DNA from: Sclerotiophoma versabilis | Lineage: Eukaryota > Ascomycota > Dothideomycetes > Pleosporales > Didymellaceae | Direction of reading: 5' to 3' | DNA length: 64,000 nucleotides | Assembly: GCA_012274445.1 (NCBI GenBank) | Contig: JAAROD010000004.1 | Span: 2,170,001-2,234,000, forward strand | In this document: positions 35,289 to 46,154 of the stretch, piece after piece | Position numbering within the stretch: position 1 is the first letter of the stretch | How the letters are laid out: the number at the start of each line of letters is the position of its first letter | Notes under the pieces: generated by a model | Databases searched by the model: none | Seen by the model: only the letters and a program-made list of their open reading frames with translations | Told to the model about the DNA's origin: nothing | Translations under genes and position numbers: made by a program

Positions 35289-38200
35289 ATGGCGGACCAC
35301 GACACACCGGACAGGGGAGCCCGACGAGCAAGAGCTCCTACCATCACCATCGATACATCCGCTGCTGGCGGCAGTAGCACTGGCGACGCTGTGCCTCTGG
35401 GCGACATCGACAACAATAACAACAGCTCTAATATGGACAACAATGTGTCGCCTGAACTGCGTAGCGCAGGTTCTTTTGAAAGCAATGCCAGCAGGCCAGT
35501 TTCGCCACATAATGTATCATCACCAACCACAAGATGGAACAACGGCGGAAATCTACTGTCGGTACCGGGTGCGCATTCTCGAGGAAACTCAATGGATTCG
35601 AACGCCGACAATGGCGAATCGAATTCCACAGGTACATACGTTCCATCATCTCAAGGTGAGACGCTGAAGGGAGAAATGGGACCTACAGAAGTTCTTAACG
35701 ATAAAGATGCTCTCAAGCCGGATCCTGGTACCGAAGCTGATTTCGACGTCGAAAACAACAAGTTCGCGTTCTCACCCGGTCAACTTGCTAAGCTATACAA
35801 CCCTAAGAGCTTAGGCGCATTTCATGCTCTGGGCGGACTGGACGGGTTAGAGAAGGGTCTCCGAACCGATAGGAAAGCTGGTTTAAGCGTTGACGAACAG
35901 TACCTTGACGGCACTGTCACGTTTGAGGAGGCCACCATGCCAAGTCAAACACAAACACAGCTAAATTCATCTGCCAATGGAGCCATTCAACACGAAGGAT
36001 CTAATGCGACAGGACCGAACGCGTTCGCTGATCGAATACGCGTGTTCGCCGATAACCGGCTTCCGGAGAAGAAGCCAAAGAACATCTTTCAGTTGGCCTG
36101 GATGGCTTATAACGATAAGGTACTGCTTCTCCTGACTGCAGCTGCGATTATATCACTTGCACTCGGATTGTATCAAACTTTTGGAGTCAAACATGAGCCG
36201 GGCGAACCTAAGGTTGAATGGATCGAAGGTGTAGCCATCATTGTCGCCATCGCAATTGTGGTCGTTGTTGGTGCTGCCAACGACTGGCAAAAGGAACGCC
36301 AATTCGTCAAGCTAAACAAAAAGAAGGACGACCGACAGATCAAGGTGATTCGCTCTGGAAGGATCCAGCAGGTTTTAGTCTACGACGTCGTGGTTGGAGA
36401 TGTTGCCACTCTAGAGCCTGGAGACCTGATTCCTGTTGACGGCATTCTCATCCAGGGTCACGGTATTAAGTGCGATGAATCCTCCGCAACCGGTGAATCT
36501 GATCTACTGAAGAAGACCCCTGGAGATGAAGCTTTCCGCGCCATCGAAAAGCACGAGAATTTGAAGAAGATTGACCCGTTCATCCTCTCTGGTGCCAAGG
36601 TGTCAGAGGGGGTTGGTCAGTTCTTGGTTACCGCCGTCGGCGTCCACTCGAGTTACGGCAAAACCATGATGTCTCTCCGTGAGGACAGCGAGGTCACTCC
36701 ACTTCAGTCGAAGCTGAACGTTCTCGCAACCTACATTGCCAAGCTTGGTAGTGCGGCCGCTCTTCTCTTGTTTGTCGTCCTATTCATCGAGTTCCTCGTC
36801 CATCTTAGAGGCAGTGCTGCCACTCCTGCAGAGAAGGGCCAGAACTTCCTCGATATCCTCATCGTCGCTATCACTGTTATCGTTGTGGCGGTCCCTGAAG
36901 GTCTACCACTTGCTGTCACGCTTGCACTGGCGTTCGCGACAACTCGTATGTTGAAGGACAACAACCTGGTGCGACTACTTCGATCTTGCGAAACTATGGG
37001 CAATGCGACAACTATCTGCTCCGACAAGACTGGTACTCTTACCCAAAACAAGATGACCGTTGTCGCTGGTTCTCTCGGAACCGTTCTACGATTTGGCGAC
37101 CACAAGCTCAAGTCTTCTCAAGAACCCACTCCCATCGACGATGGCACAAAGGGCAAGGACATTGCGGGGTCACCCGTTGAAGGTCCTAACGATGTCTCCG
37201 CTTCCGAGTTCGCTGCTACCATCAGCAAAGACGTCAAGGAGCTTCTCGAACAGTCCATCGTGCAAAACACCACCGCATTTGAGGGCGAAGCTGGTGGACC
37301 TGATGCGTTCATTGGTTCAAAGACCGAAACGGCCCTCCTTGGTTTTGCCCGCGACTACCTCGGCATGGGTAACCTTGCTGAAGAGCGTTCCAATGCCAAT
37401 ATCGTACAAGTCGTTCCTTTCGACTCGGCTATCAAGTGCTCAGCATCTATTGTAAAGTTCGCTGATGGACGATACCGTATGTACGTCAAGGGTGCTTCGG
37501 AGATCCTCCTCGGCAAGTGCGACAATATTGTTACGGATGCCTCAAAGGAACTCACCGCGGCTCCAATGACGGGCGACAACCGCGAGGCGCTCGAACATGT
37601 GATCACCGCGTACGCATCGCGCTCGCTCCGAACCATTGGTCTGATCTACCGCGACTTTGAGAGCTGGCCACCTAAAGATTCTAGGCCCAACGAGGATGAT
37701 CCAGGCCAGGTCATATTCACTGACGTCTTTAAGAAGATGACCTTCCTCGCTGTTGTCGGTATCCAAGATCCTCTGCGCGACAGCGTCAAGGAAGCTGTCA
37801 AAGACTGTCAGCACGCTGGTGTCTACGTCCGCATGGTTACAGGTGACAATGTTCTGACGGCCAAGGCTATCGCTGAAGACTGCGGTATCCTCGTTCCTGG
37901 CGGTGTTGTCATGGAAGGCCCTACCTTTCGCAAGCTATCGAAGAAGGACATGGATGCCGTCATTCCCAGGCTCTGTGTTCTCGCGCGTTCCAGTCCTGAG
38001 GACAAGCGTAAGCTTGTGAAGCGTCTCAAAGAGCTGGGCGAAACCGTTGCGGTTACTGGTGACGGTACAAACGATGCCCCAGCGCTCAAGACAGCTGATG
38101 TTGGTTTTTCTATGGGCATTGCTGGAACTGAAGTCGCAAAAGAAGCCTCCGCCATCATTCTTATGGACGACAACTTCGCTTCGATTGTGAAGGCATTGCT

Positions 38201-39476
38201 CTGGGGTCGTGCCGTCAACGATGCTGTCAAGAAATTCCTGCAGTTTCAGATCACAGTAAACATTACTGCTGTTGTCCTCACCTTCGTCTCCGCCGTTTCC
38301 AGCTCAGACCAGAAGTCTGTGCTTACCGCTGTGCAACTTCTCTGGGTCAACCTCATTATGGACACTTTTGCTGCTCTTGCTCTTGCGACCGATCCACCCA
38401 CACGAAGCCTCTTGGATAGAAAGCCTGATCCCAAGTCTGCTCCTTTGATCACTCTGAGGATGTGGAAGATGATCATTGGTCAGGCTATCTATCAACTGGT
38501 AGTTACCTTCATCCTGTTCTTTGCCGGCGAGTCTATTCTTGGATACGAAAGTACACGCGAAAAGGATCAGATGCCTACCCTCGTCTTCAACACCTTTGTA
38601 TGGATGCAGATCTTCAACGCTCTCAACAACCGTCGTCTCGACAATCGCTTCAATGTCTTTGAAGGCATCACTCACAACTGGTTCTTCATTGGCATCCTGC
38701 TGATCATGATTGGTGGTCAAACTATGATCGTCTTCGTTGGTGGTGTTGCCTTCTCCGTCATTAGGCTCAACGGCGCACAATGGGGGTACTCAATAGTTCT
38801 TGGGTTTCTGTCACTTCCCGTGGGCATGATTGTTCGCCTGATCCCCGATGAGCTCATCCGCAAGTGCATTCCAGACCTCTTCAGGAGGAAGCGTAACCCT
38901 GAGGTAGTCGTTACTGACGACGACTTCGAATGGAACCAAGGCCTTCTTGAGATCCGCGATGAGCTCGCCTTCATCAGGAAGTTCCGTGGCGGGCGCCTCA
39001 GCAACATCAAGTACAAGGTGTCACATCCCAAGGAGATGTTCTCTAAGTCAAGGACCAGCTTCTCCCACCCCAGCACACCCAATAACGGTGCCGTCGACCA
39101 AGAAGGCTCCCCAGCACCTACGCCATCCAGCAGACGCCGGACTAGGTCTCGTTCCAACTCGGCTTTCGGTCCTGCTGCTGTCATGGCGGGTATTGTCGCC
39201 GGCAGCGTGGGAGGATGGTCGCCGATCGGCAAGGATACTGGCGACGCTGGTTCGCTCAAGTTCAGTCGCAGCATGAACAAGGACGATCTCGAGGCCCAAC
39301 CGGGTATTGAGGTTCACCCTCAAACCAAGTCAACGGATCCTATTTTTGCGCCTGATGCACACGAGTACCGCGGCCCTCCCAGCCAAAACCCAGAGACAAC
39401 ACCTAACTTTACCATTGGACCATTCGCTGGCGATCCCAAGCTGAATGATGGCAAGAAGGACGATATGAAGCCCTAG
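35289..39476 (+). CDS. PMC1: PMC1-type calcium-transporting P-type ATPase (PMCA family)
   Basis: Pumps cytosolic Ca2+ into the vacuole or out of the cell using ATP. One uninterrupted frame of 1395 residues, longer than yeast Pmc1 (about 1170) through disordered ends. Motifs in order: actuator CDESSATGESD; VPEGLPLAVTLALAFATTR in transmembrane helix 4; phosphorylation site CSDKTGTLTQNKM with Asp near 579; MVTGDNVLTAKAIAEDCG; and hinge VTGDGTNDAPALKTADVG. Helices 5-10 follow (FQITVNITAVVLTF, QLLWVNLIMDTFAALALAT). A Ser/Arg-rich tail after about residue 1240 is predicted disordered. The N-terminal 200 residues are low-complexity, with Asn and Ser runs. Filamentous fungi often have several paralogues, so vacuolar versus plasma-membrane location is open. 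Confidence 0.95.
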   Translation: MADHDTPDRGARRARAPTITIDTSAAGGSSTGDAVPLGDIDNNNNSSNMDNNVSPELRSAGSFESNASRPVSPHNVSSPTTRWNNGGNLLSVPGAHSRGNSMDSNADNGESNSTGTYVPSSQGETLKGEMGPTEVLNDKDALKPDPGTEADFDVENNKFAFSPGQLAKLYNPKSLGAFHALGGLDGLEKGLRTDRKAGLSVDEQYLDGTVTFEEATMPSQTQTQLNSSANGAIQHEGSNATGPNAFADRIRVFADNRLPEKKPKNIFQLAWMAYNDKVLLLLTAAAIISLALGLYQTFGVKHEPGEPKVEWIEGVAIIVAIAIVVVVGAANDWQKERQFVKLNKKKDDRQIKVIRSGRIQQVLVYDVVVGDVATLEPGDLIPVDGILIQGHGIKCDESSATGESDLLKKTPGDEAFRAIEKHENLKKIDPFILSGAKVSEGVGQFLVTAVGVHSSYGKTMMSLREDSEVTPLQSKLNVLATYIAKLGSAAALLLFVVLFIEFLVHLRGSAATPAEKGQNFLDILIVAITVIVVAVPEGLPLAVTLALAFATTRMLKDNNLVRLLRSCETMGNATTICSDKTGTLTQNKMTVVAGSLGTVLRFGDHKLKSSQEPTPIDDGTKGKDIAGSPVEGPNDVSASEFAATISKDVKELLEQSIVQNTTAFEGEAGGPDAFIGSKTETALLGFARDYLGMGNLAEERSNANIVQVVPFDSAIKCSASIVKFADGRYRMYVKGASEILLGKCDNIVTDASKELTAAPMTGDNREALEHVITAYASRSLRTIGLIYRDFESWPPKDSRPNEDDPGQVIFTDVFKKMTFLAVVGIQDPLRDSVKEAVKDCQHAGVYVRMVTGDNVLTAKAIAEDCGILVPGGVVMEGPTFRKLSKKDMDAVIPRLCVLARSSPEDKRKLVKRLKELGETVAVTGDGTNDAPALKTADVGFSMGIAGTEVAKEASAIILMDDNFASIVKALLWGRAVNDAVKKFLQFQITVNITAVVLTFVSAVSSSDQKSVLTAVQLLWVNLIMDTFAALALATDPPTRSLLDRKPDPKSAPLITLRMWKMIIGQAIYQLVVTFILFFAGESILGYESTREKDQMPTLVFNTFVWMQIFNALNNRRLDNRFNVFEGITHNWFFIGILLIMIGGQTMIVFVGGVAFSVIRLNGAQWGYSIVLGFLSLPVGMIVRLIPDELIRKCIPDLFRRKRNPEVVVTDDDFEWNQGLLEIRDELAFIRKFRGGRLSNIKYKVSHPKEMFSKSRTSFSHPSTPNNGAVDQEGSPAPTPSSRRRTRSRSNSAFGPAAVMAGIVAGSVGGWSPIGKDTGDAGSLKFSRSMNKDDLEAQPGIEVHPQTKSTDPIFAPDAHEYRGPPSQNPETTPNFTIGPFAGDPKLNDGKKDDMKP

Positions 39477-39811
39477 GGTACCTCTTCTCTTTTCCCTGTT
39501 CTACTGTACACCAATTTCCATTAAGCGGCGTTCACGGAGTCAACACGGCTAGGTTCTTGCACCGCAGGACTTTGCAGGCTTCTCAATACGTGCTTTAATG
39601 TAAATACCCAAGCAACCACTACATCTCTTTATATTCGTTTGCTGCCATCCCTAGTGGTGCGAGCCCGCTCGGCTGTGTTATTGAAGCCTTTAGAGGCAGC
39701 GAGGATTGTAGCTTTCCCTTTTGTGGGCGAGGTTCAGTCGAGGAACAATTATCAGGTAGTCTGTAGCTTCTATCAAAATCTGACCAACAAGTTAAAATCC
39801 TTGCCAGCGTT
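39477..39811. other. Convergent 3' region, no gene seen
   Basis: About 335 bases between the stops of the Ca2+-ATPase and TYW2 genes, which converge. It should contain both 3' ends. Confidence 0.5.
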
Positions 39812-41347
39812 TTATTCTGCTGTCTGTGTGCCAGGGATATGTACGTCAAACACTGCATGCACAACCCCTGGCGCATACATCTTCACCCTCTCCACATGTT
39901 CTACTTGCACCTTCCTTCTCTGCGCCTCTGCGCCAGCGCCTACCGATGCACTCGCACCAACACACTCATTGGCCAGCCTCTGGAACTCTCTCTCTACCTC
40001 GACCCGCCGCTCGTCCATTTCCTCCACGCCAACGTTCTCATGCGCGTGCACCCAGCCGCCCAGCCTCCTATCCACAGCACCCGCAGCGCTCGGCCAACTC
40101 TCTCTCGACAGCGGCAGTAGACCGAGATTCACATGTCTGATTGGCGGTATGTAGTCCCTCAGGTAATGCAATATCTGAGGAGCGATTTCGTTGCTCATAG
40201 CGAAGACCCAGAAGTCTTCGTTTCCAGCTACAACGCCTTCTCGCCAGGCTTCCCACTCGGCCTCGGTACCATCTGGAGACGGTATGTCAGCGGGACTGAA
40301 AACGCGGGTAGTCCAGGTGTTGAGGGCGGCGCCGCGGCGCAGGCCCTCGATCGACCACGGGTTGAGCTCCCAGCAGAGCACGCGCGCTGTGCCTGCGCGC
40401 CGGTAGCTGAAGGAGAAGTAGCCGATCCCCGCGTACATGTCGACTGCCGTTGCGCCGCGCTCTACGCATGGGAGGTGCAGGACTCGTGCTTTTTCCTTCA
40501 CGTTGCCCCGGCTGAACATGGTGTATAGCGGCGCCCAGGCCTGGTGTATGCCGTTCTGCGTCGTGCTCACCCAGAGTGCCGCGTCGAAGTCGGGCTTCCC
40601 TGGCCTGCGGAGCCGCTGCTCGTCTGGAGCGGGCCCGAAGGAGCCATGGATGCGCACCAGATGGACCGGGCTCCGCAGCACGTTGGATGCGTCTGTGGAG
40701 TAGGCGGAGCAGGGCGTGTTCGAGGCTGGGATGGGGTTGTTAAGGGCTATGTGCGTGCATTGCATTGCTGAGGCCACGTGCTGCCATACCGGGATGAATC
40801 TGTCGGGGCCGGCGGTGATGAGGGACTGCCAGTCCTGGCTAAGAGAGTTGCTGGGTAGAAGGAGCAGCGGCTTGTATATCGAGTACGAGTCCGGGAAGGT
40901 AGCGACTAGACGGTCGATGGTGAGGTTTGGAACTGCGGGGTCGCTCAGCCATGGCAGGGCTTCAAGGGCTTCTCGCAGCGCTTTCAAAAGGGGGTTGTGT
41001 CTTCCGGCAATCGGTTTGGCGGGCGAGGAAAGTACTTCGATGTCTGGAGAGATCTGATTCAGATGGAGTGCCGCGAGTAGGCTCGAGTTGTCCTCGGTCA
41101 TAGCCCACGGTTCGCCTGGTTGAGAGCATGGTATGGTTGTTGGTACGCGCATCCGCTGTCCTTGTGACGATGCATGTAGTGTGTCGTAAGGTTCTGGAGA
41201 AATTCCATGGTGTCGGTCGAATATCTTTTGGCTCTCCAATGCAGACTTTACCTCCTTCACGCAGGCCCTGGGCACGGATAAGACGATTCTTGCTCCGTCA
41301 TATGGTTCGGGCTGGTGTGGTTGGCTGGATGTGGTTGCTTCGCTCAT
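39812..41347 (-). CDS. TRM12: tRNA wybutosine-synthesising protein 2 (TYW2/TRM12)
   Basis: Transfers the aminocarboxypropyl group of S-adenosylmethionine to yW-86 at position 37 of tRNA-Phe. Single exon of 511 residues. The SAM-binding core is clear: GATAVDMYAGIGYFSFSYRR, VLCWELNPWSIEGLRRGA and NLGLLPLSRESWPSA. The C-terminus carries VERVKMYAPGVVHAVFDVHI, as in TYW2 proteins. The N-terminal half (LVATFPDSYSIYKPLLLLPS, then SLSQDW) is more divergent but fits fungal Trm12. The start MSEATTSSQPHQPEP at 41347 is the only good Met near the conserved RIVLSVPRACVKEVK. It is divergent from the Nudix gene, about 274 bases away. Confidence 0.9.
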   Translation of the reverse strand: MSEATTSSQPHQPEPYDGARIVLSVPRACVKEVKSALESQKIFDRHHGISPEPYDTLHASSQGQRMRVPTTIPCSQPGEPWAMTEDNSSLLAALHLNQISPDIEVLSSPAKPIAGRHNPLLKALREALEALPWLSDPAVPNLTIDRLVATFPDSYSIYKPLLLLPSNSLSQDWQSLITAGPDRFIPVWQHVASAMQCTHIALNNPIPASNTPCSAYSTDASNVLRSPVHLVRIHGSFGPAPDEQRLRRPGKPDFDAALWVSTTQNGIHQAWAPLYTMFSRGNVKEKARVLHLPCVERGATAVDMYAGIGYFSFSYRRAGTARVLCWELNPWSIEGLRRGAALNTWTTRVFSPADIPSPDGTEAEWEAWREGVVAGNEDFWVFAMSNEIAPQILHYLRDYIPPIRHVNLGLLPLSRESWPSAAGAVDRRLGGWVHAHENVGVEEMDERRVEVEREFQRLANECVGASASVGAGAEAQRRKVQVEHVERVKMYAPGVVHAVFDVHIPGTQTAE

Positions 41348-41621
41348 GGTGGCAGATATTGATGCGGGTGGTCTTGATTCTCAGTCTCGAAATTGACTGG
41401 CATTTTGGAGACAATTGTGCCGCATTCGACGCTTTCACAGCGAGCATTACAAGCCCATTGGGCTGCGTTGAAACCAAAAACCCGCCATACTGCGAATGCA
41501 ACCCAGGCTCAAGACAGTCTCACTTGCAGAAGCCGCAGACAATGAGTCCATCTCGCACCTCCCTGCCCCGCCCCCACTATTTCCCCGGTCACTCTCCCAA
41601 TGACATCGCCAAACACCAGCA

Positions 41622-42677
41622 ATGTCCAACCTCAACTTCCCCACAACACTGCCCTCCCACCACCACCACTCTCCACCGATGTCTTCGCATCTTCAGACTG
41701 CCATCACGCCATTGCACCCGCCGGACATGTCCTTCACAAACCTCGCCCTCGTCTCTCAATGCGATGCCTTCCCCTACGCCGACTCAGACCCATCCGCCTA
41801 CCTGACGCGCGTGAACACATACTACCAGCTGCGCGTTGCCGGTCACGACTATGCTTTAGGCTACATGCTGCCATCGGTAGCTGAGGTGTTCCGGGGGACG
41901 CCGAACTGGGAGCTGGACGACTCGGAGCGCATCCTCACGCTGACCGGGGGCGACGACTGCGCGTCACGGAGCGCAGCGGTGGAGACGACGCTGCTGGCGT
42001 TGCGTGAAACAGGGCACTTTGATGTGCTGAAGAAGTGGCGCGGCGAGCTGTACGCCGTGTACGGACAAGACAAGGAGTTACTGTTCAATGTCGAGCGCAG
42101 CGCGAGTCCGCTGTTCGGCGTCGTGACGTACGGCGTGCACCTCACCGCGTATACAAAGAATGCGGATACGGGGGAGATGCGCATCTGGACGCCGCGCAGA
42201 GCCAAGACAAAGCAGACGTATGGCGGCATGCTGGACAATGCGGTCGCGGGCGGCATCGCGTCGGGGGAGAGCCCGTTTGAGAGCTTGGTCCGCGAGTGCG
42301 CCGAGGAAGCAAGTCTGCAAGAGTCGTTGGTGAGGGAGCGCGCGAGGGCCGCGGGCACGGTGACGTACTGGTATGTTAGGGATGAGCGGGCTGGAGGGGA
42401 GACGGGGCTGTTGCAGCCGGAGGTACAGTACATCTACGACCTGGAGTTGCCTGAGCATGTTGTGCCCAAGCCGGGGGATGACGAGGTGGAAGAGTTCTAT
42501 CTGTGGAATGTGGAGCAGGTGCAGGATGCCATGAGGAGGGGCGAGTTCAAGCCAAATTGCTCGCTTGTGGTGCTGGATTTCATGGTAAGGCATGGCATTC
42601 TGACGGAGGCGAACGAGAAGGACTTCATTGAGATTGTGTCGAGACTGCATAGAAGGTTGGAGTTCCCCACCCTCTGA
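41622..42677 (+). CDS. Nudix hydrolase of the DUF4743/YJR142W type
   Basis: Resembles fungal Nudix proteins with an N-terminal DUF4743-like domain, annotated as thiamine-pyrophosphokinase-related. The yeast relative YJR142W acts on damaged forms of thiamine diphosphate. Single exon, 351 residues from the first Met. The Nudix box lies near residue 211 (GGIASGESPFESLVRECAEE) with all acidic metal ligands; the usual Gly after EE is Ala-Ser. Upstream comes FGVVTYGVHLTAYT, then WTPRRAKTKQTYGGMLDN. Starts at MSSHLQ (41679) or MSFTNL (41730) are also plausible and would match the family N-terminus better. Confidence 0.87.
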   Translation: MSNLNFPTTLPSHHHHSPPMSSHLQTAITPLHPPDMSFTNLALVSQCDAFPYADSDPSAYLTRVNTYYQLRVAGHDYALGYMLPSVAEVFRGTPNWELDDSERILTLTGGDDCASRSAAVETTLLALRETGHFDVLKKWRGELYAVYGQDKELLFNVERSASPLFGVVTYGVHLTAYTKNADTGEMRIWTPRRAKTKQTYGGMLDNAVAGGIASGESPFESLVRECAEEASLQESLVRERARAAGTVTYWYVRDERAGGETGLLQPEVQYIYDLELPEHVVPKPGDDEVEEFYLWNVEQVQDAMRRGEFKPNCSLVVLDFMVRHGILTEANEKDFIEIVSRLHRRLEFPTL

Positions 42678-42828
42678 CAGGGCTTTGGGAGAAGATGTTA
42701 AAGATTTGAGGATATCGAGGGTATCCAGACGCCGTAAGTAGACCACTCCAGATGATACCAATACCACCACATAACGCCGCCCATGCTTGCTTTTCTTCGT
42801 CGCTCTGCCGCTGTTTTCTGACACAAGG

Positions 42829-43313
42829 CTAGCTGTGCTTGAGCAGCATGTAAATGTTGTCGATCTTCAGGCCAGTAAGCTTCTTGAAGGGACCCTCAAT
42901 GTACAGCAGCAGGCCGCCGAAGCTGGCAAAGTACTTCCTACAGCCTTGTCAGCATGCACCGTCATGTGCGCCGACAATATAACCACTCACAAAGTATCTC
43001 CGTCACCGTCCTCGAACCGGTAGTTCTTGCCATAGCACACGTAGTCGTACATGTCGGCCAGCGTCGTGGTGCCCTGCTTGCTGACGTTCCTCCAACTTGT
43101 CTCCTCCTTTGTGCCGTCCAGGTTCAGGGTGGTGGCCAGGACCATCTGGATCTGCTCACCCTGCTGGCAGGGGAAGAGCTCGTGGTTGATGTCGAGGGTC
43201 ATGGTGAGCGAGTTGTCGGCCGAGGTGCCGAAGATGCGCGAGACGCGGTCGTATCGCTCGCTGTTGACCTCGGTGAGGGTGAAGGTCTCCTCGAAGACCT
43301 GCGCGTCGGCCAT
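42829..43313 (-). CDS. RPB8: RNA polymerase I/II/III shared subunit RPABC3 (RPB8)
   Basis: Small OB-fold subunit common to all three nuclear RNA polymerases. Minus-strand exons are 43313-42991 and 42937-42829, separated by a 53-nt intron, giving 143 residues, normal for the family. Characteristic segments are AQVFEETFTLTEVNSERYDR, LTMTLDINHELFPCQQGEQI and TLADMYDYVCYGKNYRFED. After the splice comes KYFASFGGLLLYIEGPF, and the end is IDNIYMLLKHS. It converges with the Nudix gene and diverges from the F-box-like gene at 43775. Confidence 0.95.
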
Positions 43314-43774
43314 GGCGGGCTCGGTTGGTGTGAAGGGTGTAGAGATTTCGTGGAGCGGTGACGGGTCGCCGTGGGGGGCGCGGGAGTCGGAGGGCGCTCA
43401 AACGGTGCGGCGTGCGTGCGCGGAGTGGCAGTGGGCGGGTGCTGTTGCGGCTGTTGCAGACGTGAGGGTCCGTGGGTGCAGGTGGTGGTGGGATGTGAAA
43501 GAGCTTCAGTGCAGGCATGTGCGATCGGCGCTAGTGCCGGACCTCCGCCCTCCACATGCGGCGTGCGGCTCGACCAGCCTGCGACACGACCACCGCTTGC
43601 CCTTGCCCACCACGCCGGTGTGCAGCTGTGGAACTACAGCTGGCGCCTTGCTCTCTCGCATATCCGCCCTCTGCGCACGACAGTCCCGTGCGCGTAAATA
43701 CATGACACCGGCCGCCCACCCCCCCAACCCCGACGTCGCACGCCTCGCAGGCGCAGACAACCCCACACCGCTCC
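43314..43774. other. Divergent promoter, no gene seen
   Basis: About 460 bases between the start codons of RPB8 (minus) and the F-box-like gene (plus). It is GC-rich with no conserved frame. Confidence 0.5.
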
Positions 43775-46154
43775 ATGTCGCGGTCGCTCTCGCTCTTCGC
43801 CCTACTCGACATGGCGCCGCCGTCGCCCGGCGCTGACGACTCCAGCTCGAGCCGTGGCTGCAGCCCCATGGCCTTCGACCCCCTCAACCTGCGCAAGCCC
43901 AAGACGGCGGTGCAGAACAGCGCGCTGTTCAAGCTGCCGGACGACATCTTCAAGTGCGTGCTGGACTACCTGGACCGTGACGAGGCCTGGAGTCTGAAGC
44001 GACTGTGCAGGGGCATGTCCAAGAGCGAGTCTGTCAGCCAGCTGCTCTACAAGTACCCAATCCAGCTGGGCGACGTGAAAGACCTGCGACTCGGCGAGTG
44101 GAAGTACCGCACTAGTGGCCAGATACGCTGGCAGAGCTTCCAGGAGAGCATCAACGACGAGAACAGAAGCTATGTGCAGAAGCTGGCCATGTCGCACTGG
44201 GCGAGCATCGACGACTTCCGCTGGATAGAGGCGAACCTGCCGGCGCTCACGAGCCTGGACATATCAGCCATCAAGGACTTTGTCTGGACGCCTGAAGAGA
44301 CGTGGACATGGAAGATGCTGGCAGAAGCATGCCCGCGCCTGTTTGCCAAGCTGGACGAGTTGGAGGTTGCGAACTGGGCCGATTACACTGCACACTCACG
44401 CATCGAGTACAGCTACTCGTACAACGACTATCGCTTCAAGCAGAAATTCCGACTGTCGAGGCGGCGAGGCGGTGGCTCTGTCGCAAAGGACATCTTCCCG
44501 CTATGCAAGAAACTGAAGACTCTCGCCATCCGGGAGCGCTACTCTGGCTTCCAGTAAGCATCACTCACGCCCTGTCACTCCTGCCTTACTAACTATGGGC
44601 ACTAGCACTTGGAACGAATGGGAGGTCCACCAGCGCGTCTGCTGCCTCGTTGATGGTGTGCAGACTAACTGCCCGTCTAGCTTGACGAAGCTTAAAGTCC
44701 ACGACTATGCCCCGTATCGATCGCTCTTCTCCACCGATGCTACCGACTGGCCGCAGATCACCGACGTTGAGATTGGCCTCTACAGTTGGATGGAGGATCG
44801 CCGTGAGCGAGACGTGATCGGGCCCATTCCCTATAGGATAACACAGGGCCATCACCATCGTGAAGAGGAAGAGGCATTTGATGACAAGAGCTTCGACGAA
44901 TGCAAACGTGACCACATGACACTCGGTAATCACGTTGTCCAGGGCGTTGGCGCTTCGTTTGAGGAACTACTGCAAAGCCTCCAGACCATCTCAAAAAAAT
45001 ATCCAAAGATCAACATCAAACCGATCCGAAATCTCGAGAACATCACACTTCACCCATTCCACCTTGTCAACGTCATGCAGCGACGACAACACTTTGGACA
45101 GCACAACGCGCAGAACAACACCACGCCTCCAGTCGACCCGTGCTCCAATGCCGAAGTCCAAGAAGCTATACGCTGGCTGCTCAAGAAGTGTAACTGGAAG
45201 CCGATCCTGACCTGGGATTCCATGATGTGTGATGTCTTCCCAGCCAACCTCGAGCCCAGCCGCACCTTCCTCCCCAAACTCGAAGTGCTAACCCGCATCC
45301 AAACTATGGTCAGCACGTTGCGCGGCCTCAACGTTCCCATCCGCCTCTCCATCGGCGACCGTACCAATACCTCACCCTCATCCGGGCTCGACGGCAGCCT
45401 CTACTTTGGCGACTACAAAACATTTACCGGCACCGGCGACGATAAGGTCGAACAGCTTCTCCCCACACAGGCTTCCTTCCACTTGAGCCCCATCGCGCAC
45501 ATGGTCGATGAACTCACCATCCAGTACCCGGTCGACGTGCCCGGCGTGAGTGGCTACCTGCGCGCTCACCGCCGGCAGTCGCCCGCCGAGAAGGTACTGA
45601 TGGACCGCGAGATGACCGGATGGCGCCGTTACTGGGCGAGATACGCAACACAATTCACCAACCTCAAGAAATTGACTGCCAACGTTCCAAACGACATATA
45701 TGAAGACTGGGCCAACACTGAGCTCCCTTCTTTACTCGCCGATGAGCGGTGGGAGATGCTCGAGGTGGCCGAAGACAAGAGCGACTTTGGTGTTTTCGGC
45801 GCCTATTTCCCCTTTTCGAACTGGCGGTACAGCTTCAGTAGGAAGAAGGGCAGAGCCAAGTTCGTGCAGCGCGTTTTCTTCCGCCGCGACGACGAGCCGT
45901 TGGTGCTTGTGGACGCGCATCCGGGGCTGACGGAGCAGCAGCGCGAAGAGCGCCACATAGGCGATGCAGAAATCGCCGACAGGCAGCACATTAACCACCG
46001 CTTCTGGGCGCCCAAGCAGCTCGACGGAACCAAGACGATGGAGACGAATGGAGATGCTGCGGACGAGCTTCATGGCGAGAAGCGTAGAGCTGGGCCACAC
46101 GACGCTTCGACATCCCAGGCCAAGAGGCTGAAACGAGCCGATGACGACGTCTGA
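43775..46154 (+). CDS. F-box-like domain protein of unknown target
   Basis: Probable substrate adaptor of an SCF ubiquitin ligase, or a fungal lineage-specific F-box protein. Two exons, 43775-44553 and 44606-46154, give 775 residues. The 52-nt intron is phase 2 and rejoins FHTWNEWEV. The F-box-like motif is at about residues 51-85 (LFKLPDDIFKCVLDYLDRDE, then SLKRLCRGMS). After it comes a long leucine-patterned region (LPALTSLDISAIKDF, LFAKLDELEVANW, CKKLKTLAIRERYSGF). This may fold like the repeat regions of other fungal F-box proteins. The C-terminus is charged and ends RLKRADDDV, possibly a nuclear signal. A start at MAPPSPGADD (43811) is an alternative. No target is known. Confidence 0.78.

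Noticed and set aside
35289..39476. Hidden introns in the Ca2+-ATPase gene
   Set aside because: All P-type ATPase motifs follow in one frame with no non-homologous insert at a GT-AG pair.
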